Source: Bacillota bacterium
GTDB lineage: Bacteria > Bacillota > Sulfobacillia > Sulfobacillales > Sulfobacillaceae
Direction: 5' to 3'
Assembly: GCA_023475835.1 (NCBI GenBank)
Contig: JAMCVM010000177.1
Span: 1-34,423, forward strand
Length of the DNA: 34,423 nt
The position numbers were made by a program, and so were the translations under genes. Below are positions 25,922 to 34,181 of the stretch, in pieces. The stretch's first letter is position 1. Every line of letters begins with the position of its first letter. The notes below the pieces were generated by a model. The model saw nothing but the letters and a program-made list of their open reading frames with translations, made no database searches and had not been told where the DNA came from.

Positions 25922-27733
25922 ATGTGCGGCATCGTGGGATACGTAGGCGATCAGGATGCGTTGCCTATTTTAGTGCGAGGACTAAAACGCCTGGAGTACC
26001 GAGGTTATGACTCTGCCGGAGTGGCGTTGGTCGCACCCGCCGGAGTGGCGTTGGCCAAGTCTCAAGGTAAAGTGTCCATACTAGAGACACGGCTTAATCT
26101 CTTACCCGATTCGACGCCATGTGGCATCGCTCATACCCGGTGGGCGACCCATGGAGCGCCCACCGATGAAAATGCGCATCCGCATAGCGACTGCTCTGGG
26201 CAAATTGCGGTAGTGCATAACGGCATTGTCGAAAATTATGCGGACTTGCGCCAAGAGTTGATCGCCAAGGGCCACCACTTTATCTCGGAAACCGATAGTG
26301 AAGTCATTCCGCATTTGCTCGAGGAGTACGGGGGGACGGAAGATTTGCTCACCGCCGCCCAGAAGACCGAGTTGCGCCTTCAAGGGGCCTACGCATTTTT
26401 AGCTGTTGCGGCCGGTCAGCCAGATCTGGTCGTGGCCGTGCGCCGTGCCAGCCCCCTAATTATTGGCTTAGGGGAGCGGGCCAATTATATCGCTTCGGAT
26501 TTCAGTGCTTTTCTTGACGATACCCACCGCGCGTTGATTTTAGAAAATGGGGATATGGCGGCGGTAAGTGCACGAGCCGTTCAAGTGTGGGACGCGGCGG
26601 GCGATGCGGTCGAACGTGAGCCCCTGGTGATTAACTGGGACATTCGCCAAGCGGAGCGAGGCGGTTATGCCCATTTCATGCTCAAAGAGATTATGGAACA
26701 ACCGGAGGCATGGGCGGATTGTCTTCTCGGTCGAATCCAAGGCGATGGGATTCAAGTCGAGTCGATGGGACTGTTGTCCGAGAACCTGACCCGGTGGCGG
26801 CGGGTGCAAATTGTAGCCGCGGGCACGGCCTATCATGCAGGATTAGTGGGGAAAGCGCTCATCGAGAATTTGGCAGGTATTCCGGTTGACGTCGACGTGG
26901 CGTCAGAGTTTCGTTACCGTCATCCCCTGTTATTTCCGGAGACTCTGGTCTTAGCCGTCTCTCAGTCTGGCGAAACCGCGGATACCCTGGCTTCCCTATA
27001 TTTGGCCAAGGAGCAAGGGTTTCCCACCTACGCGATTACCAACTCGGTGGGCTCCACCTTAGCTCGAGAAGCGGATGCCGCGGGATATACTTATGCCGGA
27101 CCCGAAATTGCGGTCGCATCCACCAAAGCCTATACCACTCAAATATTGATGTTGTCTTTGCTCGCCTTGGCGTTGGCTGCGGCTAGAGGTCGTGCGCGAC
27201 CGGACTTGGTTCGTCAACTAGCGTTGCTGCCGGCCTTGGGGGAAGAGTGGTTGGAGGAGTCCGAAAGCCTTCGTGATCACGCTGAGCGGCTAGCCAAATC
27301 CGATCAAATGTTTTATATTGGTCGCGGTATCGATTACGCCGTGGCCATGGAAGGCCAACTGAAAATGAAAGAAATTAGCTATATTCATGCAGAAGCGTAC
27401 CCTGCCGGGGAACTGAAACACGGCACCCTCGCCTTAATCACCAGCGGGGTGCCAGTCGTGGCCATCGCGACCCAGCCAGATCTTGCGATCAAGCTGTGGT
27501 CGAATGTGGCAGAGGTGAAAGCCCGGGGAGCCAGCATCTATGGAGTCATCGATCATTCCCAACGTAGAGCATGGGGTGAGGATGCGATTACCGAGGTGCG
27601 CTCCCCCTCTCCTTTCTTGGCCCCGGTGTTGGCGGCGATGCCGCTTCAACTCCTAGCCTATTGGGCGGCGGTGGCTCGCGGAGAAGATGTGGATAAGCCG
27701 AGGAATCTGGCCAAGAGCGTGACGGTAGAGTGA
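25922..27733 (+). CDS. glmS: Glucosamine-6-phosphate synthase (glutamine:fructose-6-phosphate aminotransferase)
   Basis: GlmS uses glutamine and fructose-6-phosphate to make glucosamine-6-phosphate, the committed step of amino-sugar synthesis. The 603-aa protein starts MCGIVGYVGD, with the nucleophilic Cys2 exposed after Met removal. It continues with LKRLEYRGYDSAG and the glutaminase motifs HTRWATHG and HNGIVENY. The linker HFMLKEIMEQPEA leads to two SIS sugar-isomerase domains (SQSGETADT in the first), and it ends DKPRNLAKSVTVE as usual. Ribosome site GAGGGGG precedes ATG 25922. The 51-nt leader is too short for a glmS ribozyme. Control may instead come through RapZ and GlmR, encoded about 22 kb upstream. 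Confidence 0.97.
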   Translation: MCGIVGYVGDQDALPILVRGLKRLEYRGYDSAGVALVAPAGVALAKSQGKVSILETRLNLLPDSTPCGIAHTRWATHGAPTDENAHPHSDCSGQIAVVHNGIVENYADLRQELIAKGHHFISETDSEVIPHLLEEYGGTEDLLTAAQKTELRLQGAYAFLAVAAGQPDLVVAVRRASPLIIGLGERANYIASDFSAFLDDTHRALILENGDMAAVSARAVQVWDAAGDAVEREPLVINWDIRQAERGGYAHFMLKEIMEQPEAWADCLLGRIQGDGIQVESMGLLSENLTRWRRVQIVAAGTAYHAGLVGKALIENLAGIPVDVDVASEFRYRHPLLFPETLVLAVSQSGETADTLASLYLAKEQGFPTYAITNSVGSTLAREADAAGYTYAGPEIAVASTKAYTTQILMLSLLALALAAARGRARPDLVRQLALLPALGEEWLEESESLRDHAERLAKSDQMFYIGRGIDYAVAMEGQLKMKEISYIHAEAYPAGELKHGTLALITSGVPVVAIATQPDLAIKLWSNVAEVKARGASIYGVIDHSQRRAWGEDAITEVRSPSPFLAPVLAAMPLQLLAYWAAVARGEDVDKPRNLAKSVTVE

Positions 27734-28039
27734 GAGATGGTTCCACAAAGCCGGATGTTGTTGTGGTGGTGGTTAGAAAAGATCGTCCGAATGAAAAAAG
27801 ACGGTACATTTTAAAAAAATCTGTTACTAGGGCTGATCAAGAGGTGGTTCTTCCAGATTGAGAACGGAATGTTTTAGAAACACTTTCGATACCGGCGCGG
27901 AGGACGAGACTGGAACTGCGTTGCCTTGGGCCAGCCGCGATGCCCGGTGCTAAGTTTAGCGAATTTTCAGACATTTGATCAAAACTTCATCAGGTGCTCG
28001 ACGTCGCACAGGTCGTCTTCCACCAAATCGATTCCGAAC
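27734..28039. other. Intergenic stretch after glmS
   Basis: No gene, RNA or terminator is recognised. A/T content rises (runs of A near 27796-27820), and this marks the change from the dense core to the sparse accessory zone. Confidence 0.5.
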
Positions 28040-28074
28040 AGGCACCCCGAGCGTCCATGGACGCTGGGGTGCCT
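28040..28074. repeat. Near-perfect 35-nt palindrome
   Basis: Arms 28040-28048 and 28066-28074 (AGGCACCCC and its complement) flank the perfect 16-nt palindrome AGCGTCCATGGACGCT (28050-28065); only G28049 is unpaired. It lies 4 nt beyond the stop of the minus-strand remnant 28079-28245. It could be a terminator without a T-run, or a cruciform or binding site. Confidence 0.6.
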
Positions 28075-28078
28075 GCGA

Positions 28079-28245
28079 TTACTTGACATTGCTAACACAG
28101 TGCCCATCGAGTCGATCAGTGCTATGAATCGGATATGCCGTCTCCAAAACTGCATCTGGATCTTCGGCCGCCATGTACGCCAAAAATTCGGCTCTTGGTC
28201 ACGTTTGGTGATGGCAGGAATTTTGGAATAAAATCTCACAGACAT
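28079..28245 (-). pseudogene. Short decayed ORF, family not recognised
   Basis: On the minus strand, MSVRFYSKIPAITKRDQEP (from ATG 28245) is followed in another frame by EFLAYMAAEDPDAVLETAYP and IHSTDRLDGHCVSNVK, with stop at 28081-28079. The switch falls near 28186. The amino-acid make-up of the second part looks like genuine coding sequence. No function can be assigned. Any upstream start further right was not resolved. Confidence 0.3.
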
Positions 28246-28326
28246 GCTGCTGGATGACTGCTCTGCATCCGTTGATCGTCGACAAAAGTCGTGATCTCCG
28301 TGCATGGAATCGGATTTTAGCTCAAA

Positions 28327-28753
28327 CTAACGACGTCCGTCAGCGTGATTAGGGTGAACTCCTCCTGCAGCCACCATGACTTGGTCGAAGGTGTAGACGG
28401 GGATTTCCGGCGAATAGGCGAACAGAAGACAGTCCACCCAGTCGAGATTTGTTTCCTCAAATTGTCGGAGTGCTTTAAGGACCACGTCGAGGTCTCCAAC
28501 CTCTACCCCTTCAATGCCAAAAACCCACGTAGGACATCTGCCACCTGTCGCCGTGGATAGGCTGCCAGCCTAGGCGACGTGAGAACGTAAATCACCTCGG
28601 CGCATACGACCGGATGGATTATCGCGGTGAGTTCTGCTCGCGACACCCGATCAAAAATCGCTTTGAAGAGTGGGCTTGGTCCTCCGGTTCGCCTAAGAGA
28701 AGACGCAGGATCATATTAGCGTCAACAGGAGCACGGCGAGCCTTCTCACGCAT
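28327..28753 (-). pseudogene. PIN-domain (VapC-like) toxin, two frameshifts
   Basis: PIN toxins are Mg-dependent ribonucleases with four acidic residues. Read on the minus strand from ATG 28753: MREKARRAPVDANMILRLLL (first Asp), then a shift near 28663, then KAIFDRVSRAELTAIIHPVV and CAEVIYVLTSPRLAAYPRRQ (Glu). A second shift in the C4 run 28506-28509 leads to GVEVGDLDVVLKALRQFEET, NLDWVDCLLFAYSPEI and PVYTFDQ (last Asps). One lost base at each site explains both breaks. The start overlaps the AbrB antitoxin gene by 8 nt, the usual antitoxin-toxin arrangement. The final residues after TFDQ look unlike the family. The toxin is probably inactive unless the shifts are base-call errors. Confidence 0.65.
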
Positions 28754-29006
28754 CAGGTTGACCTTCTTTTAGCTTGTCGACCAAGGGGTTCTGATAGTCC
28801 TGACACGCGTCCTTGACATTCACGGGCTTGGGCATTCGAAGAATGCCAAGGAGATCGGACGTGGTGCGGGCAGGCACGGGAGTCAGGACCACCCTTCCAT
28901 CTTGAATGTCAAATACGCCCCGATCACCCGGACCAATCCCGACCACATCGCGAAGTTCCTTCGGTACAACTACCTGACCCTTTTGATCAATATGCGACAT
29001 AGTCAT
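28746..29006 (-). CDS. AbrB/MazE-type (SpoVT-AbrB) antitoxin
   Basis: An 86-aa protein whose N-terminal 45 residues form the swapped-hairpin DNA-binding fold: IDQKGQVVVPKELRDVVGIG, PGDRGVFDIQDGRVVLTPV. The C-terminal half (MPKPVNVKDACQDYQNPLVDK) would bind and neutralise the PIN toxin encoded just downstream and, typically, repress the operon. The start is ATG 29006 after GAGGTGAT. The gene is intact although its toxin partner is broken; an orphan antitoxin can persist or serve against a related toxin elsewhere. Confidence 0.8.
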   Translation of the reverse strand: MTMSHIDQKGQVVVPKELRDVVGIGPGDRGVFDIQDGRVVLTPVPARTTSDLLGILRMPKPVNVKDACQDYQNPLVDKLKEGQPDA

Positions 29007-29116
29007 CGGCGTATCACCTCATACTCATGATATTACTACGGCCCGATCTGTCCTATCAGAGAAGTCGAGTCATACCCCGTCGATTTTGGCATGACAATCG
29101 AGATAAAAATAACCCA

Positions 29117-29371
29117 ATGGCTGCGGTCTGGCGGCCGTTGTATTTGGTCTTGGCGAACTTGTTTCTCTACTATGCGTTTGATCTGTGGATGCAGCGGTAC
29201 CATCCGGACCAACCGTTCAAGCGTTATGCGGATGACGCCGTTGTGCATTGTCGGTCGCTGGTGGCGGCGCAAGCCTTAACAGATGCCTTAGCCCAACGCT
29301 TTGGAGACTGTGGGCTGGCACTCCATCCGACCAAAACGGTCATCGTCTATTGCCAAGACGATGACCGTCGC
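29117..29371 (+). pseudogene. Group II intron reverse transcriptase/maturase remnant
   Basis: Only the middle of an LtrA-type protein is left. From LVLANLFLYYAFDLWMQRYH the sequence passes through FKRYADDAVVHCRSL, with the catalytic YADD at 29225-29236, to GLALHPTKTVIVYCQDDDRR. The family's upstream fingers (ending GTPQGG) and the downstream thumb/X and endonuclease domains are missing. Homology stops abruptly on both sides, at about 29144 and 29371. The open frame itself starts at 29027 and ends at 29482, but its ends are not family-like. I found no intron RNA domain V nearby. It is a dead fragment of a retroelement. Confidence 0.75.
29336..29368. repeat. Perfect 13-bp inverted repeat at the end of the RT remnant
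   Basis: ACGGTCATCGTCT (29336-29348), a 7-nt loop, then its exact complement (29356-29368). It falls on the codons for VIVYCQDDDR, at the point where reverse-transcriptase similarity stops. Confidence 0.85.
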
Positions 29372-29773
29372 GAGCCTTGCCCAGAGTCGGACTCGGAAGG
29401 AGAATCAGGGCCTTGCGCGTGGGCCTGGTGCTGCCGGCCTGGACGGCCCGCCACACGAAGGGCAACTTTGATCGTGTGGTGAACGGGGATGGACGGATCT
29501 CACAGCTAAGATCCGGTACATTCGTATGGATCGTCGCTTATGGAGAGGCCAAGGCGTCATCAGGAATGATGGCTTGGGTTTGGGCGCTTGGGATCCCAGT
29601 CAGTGCCCCTGGCATCCGATAGGGTCCGAACTCCGTAGATTTCCATCAATGGACGAGAGCGCGGGGACCTGAAGGGAAATGTGATGAAGGGACCGTGGCC
29701 ATAACGTACGAGGCGACCGATGCCTGAGCGGTCGGACGCATCAGATGCATGGAATGGACGCTCAGAGCGTAAA
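29372..29773. other. Stretch without recognisable genes
   Basis: Frames are open by chance only, and no family is recognised. A small hairpin GGATCT/AGATCC lies near 29494-29513. The stretch probably consists of rearranged mobile-element debris. Confidence 0.4.
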
Positions 29774-30175
29774 TCAGATGGCAGCGTCTGGAGGCGCCAA
29801 TTCGGAATCGTCCGCGGATTGGTGCGCATAGTGGTCGGCTGCGGATCGTACCTGAGGCCACAAGGATTCGTGGCTAGACAGCCACTGTTCTAAGCGGCGC
29901 AAGTCGATATTGCAAAATCCTTCCTCGCGAAATTTCGCCAAAAGCCAACCTGCGCAATCCACCCATCCTTCCGTAGTCCATTGCGTTTTCAAATGATTCA
30001 TGTCGGTAATGGGATTGGTTTGCTCATCGACGAGAGACGTGAGAAATTTGGCCAAACTCATCTTACGTTCGGCGGCCTCCAACTTTATCCGATCATACAC
30101 CTCTTGGGACACACGGGTTTGCAATACCGGGTGGGTTTGTTCAAAATGCTTCTTTCGGTCGACTGGTGTAGCCAT
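29774..30175 (-). CDS. Ribbon-helix-helix-like DNA-binding protein
   Basis: A 133-aa protein. The N-terminal part VLQTRVSQEVYDRIKLEAAE with RKMSLAKFLTSLVDEQ (about residues 17-52) has the strand-helix-helix pattern of Arc/MetJ-type repressors. The remaining 80 residues are helical, Trp-rich (TTEGWVDCAGWLLAKFREEG) and unrecognised; they could bind a partner. The start is ATG 30175, 6 nt after AAAAAGGAG; ATG 30181 would touch the box. Similar proteins occur on plasmids and in accessory islands. No partner gene is adjacent, so a toxin-antitoxin role cannot be claimed. Confidence 0.55.
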   Translation of the reverse strand: MATPVDRKKHFEQTHPVLQTRVSQEVYDRIKLEAAERKMSLAKFLTSLVDEQTNPITDMNHLKTQWTTEGWVDCAGWLLAKFREEGFCNIDLRRLEQWLSSHESLWPQVRSAADHYAHQSADDSELAPPDAAI

Positions 30176-30278
30176 GTCCATCTCCTTTTTATGCGAAGGC
30201 TTGCTTCATGCGATGCCCTAGAATGAAAGTCGCCCGCCGAGTGGGAATCGTCGGCATCATACCGCAAGAGAACGTCGC

Positions 30279-30728
30279 ATGCAACTATTTCTGGTCCCGA
30301 TAGCCGGACCCCGACGGCGCCTTTGGCCGATGTTGGGATCTAAGGGCACTGAAATCTCTCGGTTTCCAGACGTTCCACTGTTTGTTGGACGGATGATTTT
30401 GCACCAGTAGAGGCTTTAGCACATCCTTTTGGAGATCTTACCGAAATTCGTTTGGCGCCCTATGCTTGCTTCGAAATTTGCACGGTTTCGGATTTCCGGC
30501 CATCGGAACTCAAAGCTGTTCCCGACGACTGGTAGTCTCTGGATTCCGTCGTGAGGCGGAACCGATGCTATCCGTCCTTTGTTCCACGGCTGCGTTTTTT
30601 CCGTCACTGAACTTCCTAATCCAGGAAGACTCTCCTTGGACATCGCGGACCGCGATCGGTTTGAACGAGAGATAGGCTTGCTCGCGAATCGGTCAACGTT
30701 TCGGGGCCGCTCGTTCACAGTGTGTTAG
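30279..30728 (+). pseudogene. Decayed gene of about 145 codons, family not recognised
   Basis: Three coding-like pieces follow each other in different frames. The first is MQLFLVPIAGPRRRLWPMLG through FPDVPLFVGRMIL (from ATG 30279). The second is DFAPVEALAHPFGDLTEIRL, APYACFEICTVSDFRPSELK and AVPDDW (stop 30533-30535). The third is SLWIPS, TGA at 30552-30554, then GGTDAIRPLFHGCVFSVTEL and PNPGRLSLDIADRDRFEREI to TAG 30726-30728. Two frameshifts and one nonsense codon would join them into one compact protein. I cannot name the family. The reading depends on judging composition by eye. Confidence 0.4.
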
Positions 30729-31949
30729 TCCTTCCGAGGTCGATGGGCGTTCTGGAGGCGAGCGATAGGAAGGGGTATAGGTCTATAACTTCGGAGCGCA
30801 GATGGGAGCTTTGGATTAACCCTTTGTCCTTCAAGCTCGAGTCGACAGCCCATGAGAGCGCCGTACTCGGTATTCATCGTGGATAAGATGGCGGCAGACT
30901 GGCATCAGACCATGTTTACGAAGCGATCCTCGGCACTTTTAGGTGGCATCGATCGGGTGCGAGGATGAATTCATCAGTATAGTCCCCCCAAAAATGGGTC
31001 AGCCTGACATAGAGGCTGAGCCGATGGTGCTTGGTAGCAAATGGCGGCGGTTGAACGCATATGGGGATTCTTCCTTTCAATCACAGGTTGATGACAGGGG
31101 GGATTCGGACCGTTAGCCGACGCTGGCAAACCAAAGAACGAGGGTGTTTTGGCCGCATATCGATTGAATCGCCATGGCTCTCGCTGATCACGAAACAAAT
31201 TAAGGCGTCAGTGACGGACTTGGATCATCGATTTGGACACGCGGAGTCCCTGTGGTGACGGTGACATGGAAAAAGAGACGGCATCCGGCGGCCCGTGGAA
31301 TTTCATAGCAGGGCCCATCTGGGTTTACTATCGAACTTCACCTCTGTGCCGGAGGGGGCGTCTCCACCAGAGGGCCATTGACCTGCTGGGAACGTGCTTG
31401 GGGAGAGTTGTCTCCAAGTCAAAGACGGCTCGGTATTCTGCCCGCGGCGAGTGGCACCCAGCTCTGGATGCGAGAGTTCAACCTCCAGAACAAAGTTCCG
31501 GCTTGGTGATAGGCCGGGTCAAAAGCTTAAGCTTTAGGGGGCAAGGCAGTCCCTGTGATGGGGGCTCAGGTAAGAAGTCGCTGGCTCGACTGCGACAACG
31601 GGGAGCGCTCGCTCGATTCCGGTCCCTGAGATGGCCTGGGTGGATGCCATTTTCAAGATTACTCGATAATGTCGGCAAAAAAGCAAAGAGGATTTGCCTA
31701 AAGAGCGGAGTCCTTGAAGTTCATGGGATTTGAACAAACGAGGGGCCAATGGCATGAACTGCCAAACATCGTGCCCAAAACGACATCGGAAATGTTGCTA
31801 CCCTTCTCGTCATCCCTATCCGTAGCCATATCAATCGATTCATCGTTGGGTAGGCGAGGTGGGGAATTTTGGGGCCCTTGAGTCTGGGAGCTGGATAGAC
31901 CGGTTGGAGGGTCTAGGGGATGGCACGGTCGAGAAGGGGAAGGGAGCTT
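30729..31949. other. 1.2-kb stretch without a recognisable intact gene
   Basis: The open frames here (for example 31061-31258 and 31233-31733, plus strand) have no ribosome site and no family-like content. Two hints remain. At 31000-31021 the minus strand reads TGTCAGGCTGACCCATTTTT, which resembles a transposon end of the IS21 type, but no transposase is next to it. A frame ending at 31509 contains LGILPAASGTQLWMREFNLQ, which looks coding-like but is unassigned. The stretch is most likely decayed mobile DNA. Confidence 0.4.
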
Positions 31950-32354
31950 ATGCGTAATAGTGGGGACGTCTGTCATATTGCAATTGGGTGTCGAACCCTT
32001 GACCAGGCTTACGACTTTTATGTGCTAGGTCTGGGTTGCAAGCTTGCTCGACGTTATCCAGATCGGATTACTCTCGATTTTTTTGGGGATCAATTGGTAT
32101 GCCACCTCTGCCAGGAATCCGATCTGGTAGCGATTCCTGCATTTTATCCTCGCCATTTTGGGGTCACGTTCGGCGAGCGGAGTGCGTTCGAAAATCTCAT
32201 TCGGCTCATTAAAATTCGAAATCTGCCGTTTTTTCGAGCGCCATGCACTCGTTTTGAGGGAACAGCAGAAGAACATCTAACGTTTGCTCTATTGGATCCG
32301 GCCAACAATGTATTGGAATTCAAACACTATGTTGATCCGCGCATGATGTATTAA
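31950..32354 (+). CDS. VOC (glyoxalase/bleomycin-resistance/dioxygenase) superfamily protein
   Basis: A 134-aa single-repeat pair of beta-alpha-beta-beta-beta units. Unit one is VCHIAIGCRTLDQAYDFYVL with ITLDFFGDQLVCHL; unit two is HFGVTFGERSAFENLIRLI with FALLDPANNVLEFKHY. The likely metal ligands His9, His69 and Glu123 fall at family positions. The reaction is unknown; members include isomerases, dioxygenases and binding proteins. AAGGGAG lies just before ATG 31950; the open frame extends upstream to 31920 without a better site. A terminator follows directly, so it is a single-gene unit. It is the only clearly complete metabolic-type gene in the accessory zone. Confidence 0.75.
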   Translation: MRNSGDVCHIAIGCRTLDQAYDFYVLGLGCKLARRYPDRITLDFFGDQLVCHLCQESDLVAIPAFYPRHFGVTFGERSAFENLIRLIKIRNLPFFRAPCTRFEGTAEEHLTFALLDPANNVLEFKHYVDPRMMY

Positions 32355-32364
32355 CGCACCTCTC

Positions 32365-32412
32365 GAGGCCAGAGGGATCGTTGCGGTAATAGTTCCCACC
32401 TGGCCTCTTTTT
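32365..32412 (+). terminator. Rho-independent terminator of the VOC gene
   Basis: Stem GAGGCCAG (32365-32372) pairs with CTGGCCTC (32400-32407), with an inner GGGA/TCCC pairing in the long loop, followed by five T (32408-32412). It starts 11 nt after the VOC stop. Confidence 0.65.
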
Positions 32413-32453
32413 CTCGAACGGGGACCGTGCGGATGTTGGAGTAGGGTGGCGAA

Positions 32454-32582
32454 ATGGCAGTTGCTAACAGCGACATGAAAAACCCGATCGACTTACGGGA
32501 GCGGGTAGAGGTGGTGTCAATGCTAATTGATGAATGGCGCTGTTCAGAGGCCATGGCAGTATCCATGTGGGGTTTAAATTAG
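32454..32582 (+). pseudogene. Possible transposase N-terminal (helix-turn-helix) remnant
   Basis: A 42-codon frame reads DLRERVEVVSMLIDEWRCSE then AMAVSMWGLN and stops. The spacing of charged and hydrophobic residues resembles the helix-turn-helix start of IS transposases (RVxxVxxxIDEGWSxxEAAxxxGVS). The ribosome site is poor and no catalytic domain follows. Weak call. Confidence 0.3.
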
Positions 32583-33184
32583 CGGTCCGCAAGCCATGGT
32601 GTCAATAGATGGTGCCTTCGCGACCCATTTATCCGGCCAGGGCCTGCCATTTTGGATTGGCCCATCTTGCCTCAACGATCTTGCCAGGGGGAATGGATCG
32701 GAACGTAAGACTTTTTCGTTTTTCTGGAAATCCCGGAGTCTAGTCACCAAGCCTCTCCCAATACCATTCAATACCCGACGCCTAGATCCGAGCCTGGTCA
32801 GCGCAGAAAGTGCGTAAGAGCCCAGTCTGCGGTAGCCTTGGGCGACCAGGTGACGATGGACCTCCGACGCCATCCGAGACTAGGGAGGGAAGCCGGTGTT
32901 TGAGCAAAATCCCGGCGATCATTCGGAGCAAGACGTATCCCCATAATAAAATGGGAACTCGGTGCAGGAGGCTGAGCGGGTGGAACATCGCGTTTTGTGG
33001 TCTTTGGGAGCCTTGACGGGGGCCGAAGCGCAAGAGAGTCGAGCAATCTTAGCCTCACGAACAGAGACTCCTTGTTTACCCTGAGTTCCAAGGCTTCTAA
33101 TATCTGAGGTACCAAATATTTGAATCTTATCCTGACTAAAGACTTCAGTTTTTCATCCTATCCTCTTTTGACGTCGGACAGACG
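32583..33184. other. 600-nt stretch without recognisable genes
   Basis: Overlapping open frames on both strands (for example 32574-32873 and 32798-33115, minus) show no family content and no ribosome sites. No RNA gene or repeat was recognised. Confidence 0.4.
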
Positions 33185-33213
33185 TTGGCTCTCGATGCAA
33201 CCAATGCTATACT
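33185..33213 (+). promoter_or_regulatory. Promoter candidate for the Rpn-like gene
   Basis: TTGGCT (33185-33190), a 17-nt spacer and TATACT (33208-33213). Transcription would start near 33219, inside the inverted repeat 33216-33237. Confidence 0.5.
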
Positions 33214-33215
33214 AA

Positions 33216-33237
33216 AGAGAGAACATACATTCTCTCT
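33216..33237. repeat. Inverted repeat over the predicted transcription start
   Basis: AGAGAGAA (33216-33223), a 6-nt loop, then TTCTCTCT (33230-33237). Its placement just after the -10 suits an operator, or a 5' hairpin on the mRNA. Confidence 0.5.
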
Positions 33238-33310
33238 GGTGTCGAAGGCTGTCGAGGACACGCGTGCTCAGAGGTCGGACGCGGCGGTGAGGAGAGGAGA
33301 GGATTCACGA

Positions 33311-34000
33311 ATGCGAGTCACACTTAAGAGAAAGCGCAAGCGGGCCGATCCGAAAACGTCCATCGCTTACCACGCGAAAGATATGATTCAAAAGATTCTA
33401 GTCGATCGGCTGGGGAACGAGGCGCTGGCGTGGTATGGACTGGAGTTGCCGGCGATTCATGGGCCCCTGCCGTCGGTATTGTCGGTCTTGACCATTGAAA
33501 AACGTGAAGTCGACTCGGTGTACCGCTTAGCCGACGGGACGATTTTGGATGTGGAGTTTCAAAGCGACTCGATGAGGCAGAAGGATCTCGAGCGGTTTCT
33601 GCGCTATGCCACGATCTTGGGGACGCACTACCACACCGCGGTCACGATGGTCGTGGTCCATCTCAGAGCGCACTCGGCTGCAGCCGGCCTAGATTTAGGG
33701 GCGGTCGTTCTGCGCTTGAATCCCGTGTTTTTAGCCGAGCGCGATGGGCAAGCCGCCTTCAAGCGGCTTGAGGCCAAGGTCGGGCATCCAGACACCTGGG
33801 AGTCGGGCGATTATTTGGACCTCGCATTTTTGCCGTTTATGCGCGATCCGACCCGGACGCAAAAAGAACGCGCACTCTGGGCAGCCCAGGTAGCAGAACA
33901 GTTGCCGGAGCCGATCAACCGCTATGCGACGGCAATGATCATTGGGCTTACCCGTACCTTTGTGGACCCTTGGGTGCTAATAGGACTCCCGGAAAATTAA
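33311..34000 (+). CDS. Rpn-family PD-(D/E)XK nuclease (recombination-promoting nuclease/putative transposase)
   Basis: Rpn (YhgA-like) proteins are DNA endonucleases that promote RecA-independent recombination. The 229-aa protein has the core in order: an N-terminal helix with Lys/Arg, Asp68 in REVDSVYRLADGTILDVEFQ, with Asp80, Glu82 and Gln84 forming the D-ExQ active site. The helix DLERFLRYATILGTHYHTA and strand VTMVVVHLRA follow. The start is ATG 33311, 8 nt or so after a GA-rich GGAGAGGAGAGG; the open frame back to 33185 has no ribosome site and overlaps the promoter. It has its own promoter and lies between mobile-element remains and an ISAzo13-like gene. Confidence 0.75.
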   Translation: MRVTLKRKRKRADPKTSIAYHAKDMIQKILVDRLGNEALAWYGLELPAIHGPLPSVLSVLTIEKREVDSVYRLADGTILDVEFQSDSMRQKDLERFLRYATILGTHYHTAVTMVVVHLRAHSAAAGLDLGAVVLRLNPVFLAERDGQAAFKRLEAKVGHPDTWESGDYLDLAFLPFMRDPTRTQKERALWAAQVAEQLPEPINRYATAMIIGLTRTFVDPWVLIGLPEN

Positions 34001-34181
34001 AGTGATGGATTACCGACGGCGGTTTGTTGGTTTCCGATAAGATGTGCTCGAGGATCAGAGGCCATAAGGCAGTCAACCGTACCTATAGAGCGCAATATTA
34101 CGAATACACACTGGACGGAATAAAGGATTTTGCGGTACCGATGCGGAACTTGTCTCCATCCAAATCTTGGAGGAGGCGGGA

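Noticed and set aside
29774-30175. Antitoxin of a toxin-antitoxin pair
   Set aside because: The ribbon-helix-helix domain fits, but there is no adjacent toxin-like gene.
31000-31021. IS21 element end
   Set aside because: The end-like sequence has no neighbouring istA/istB and no matching second end, so it is mentioned only within the gap entry.
31233-31733. 166-codon open frame, plus strand
   Set aside because: No ribosome site, no family-like segments and Arg/Ser/Gly-rich chance composition; another frame across it looks more coding-like.
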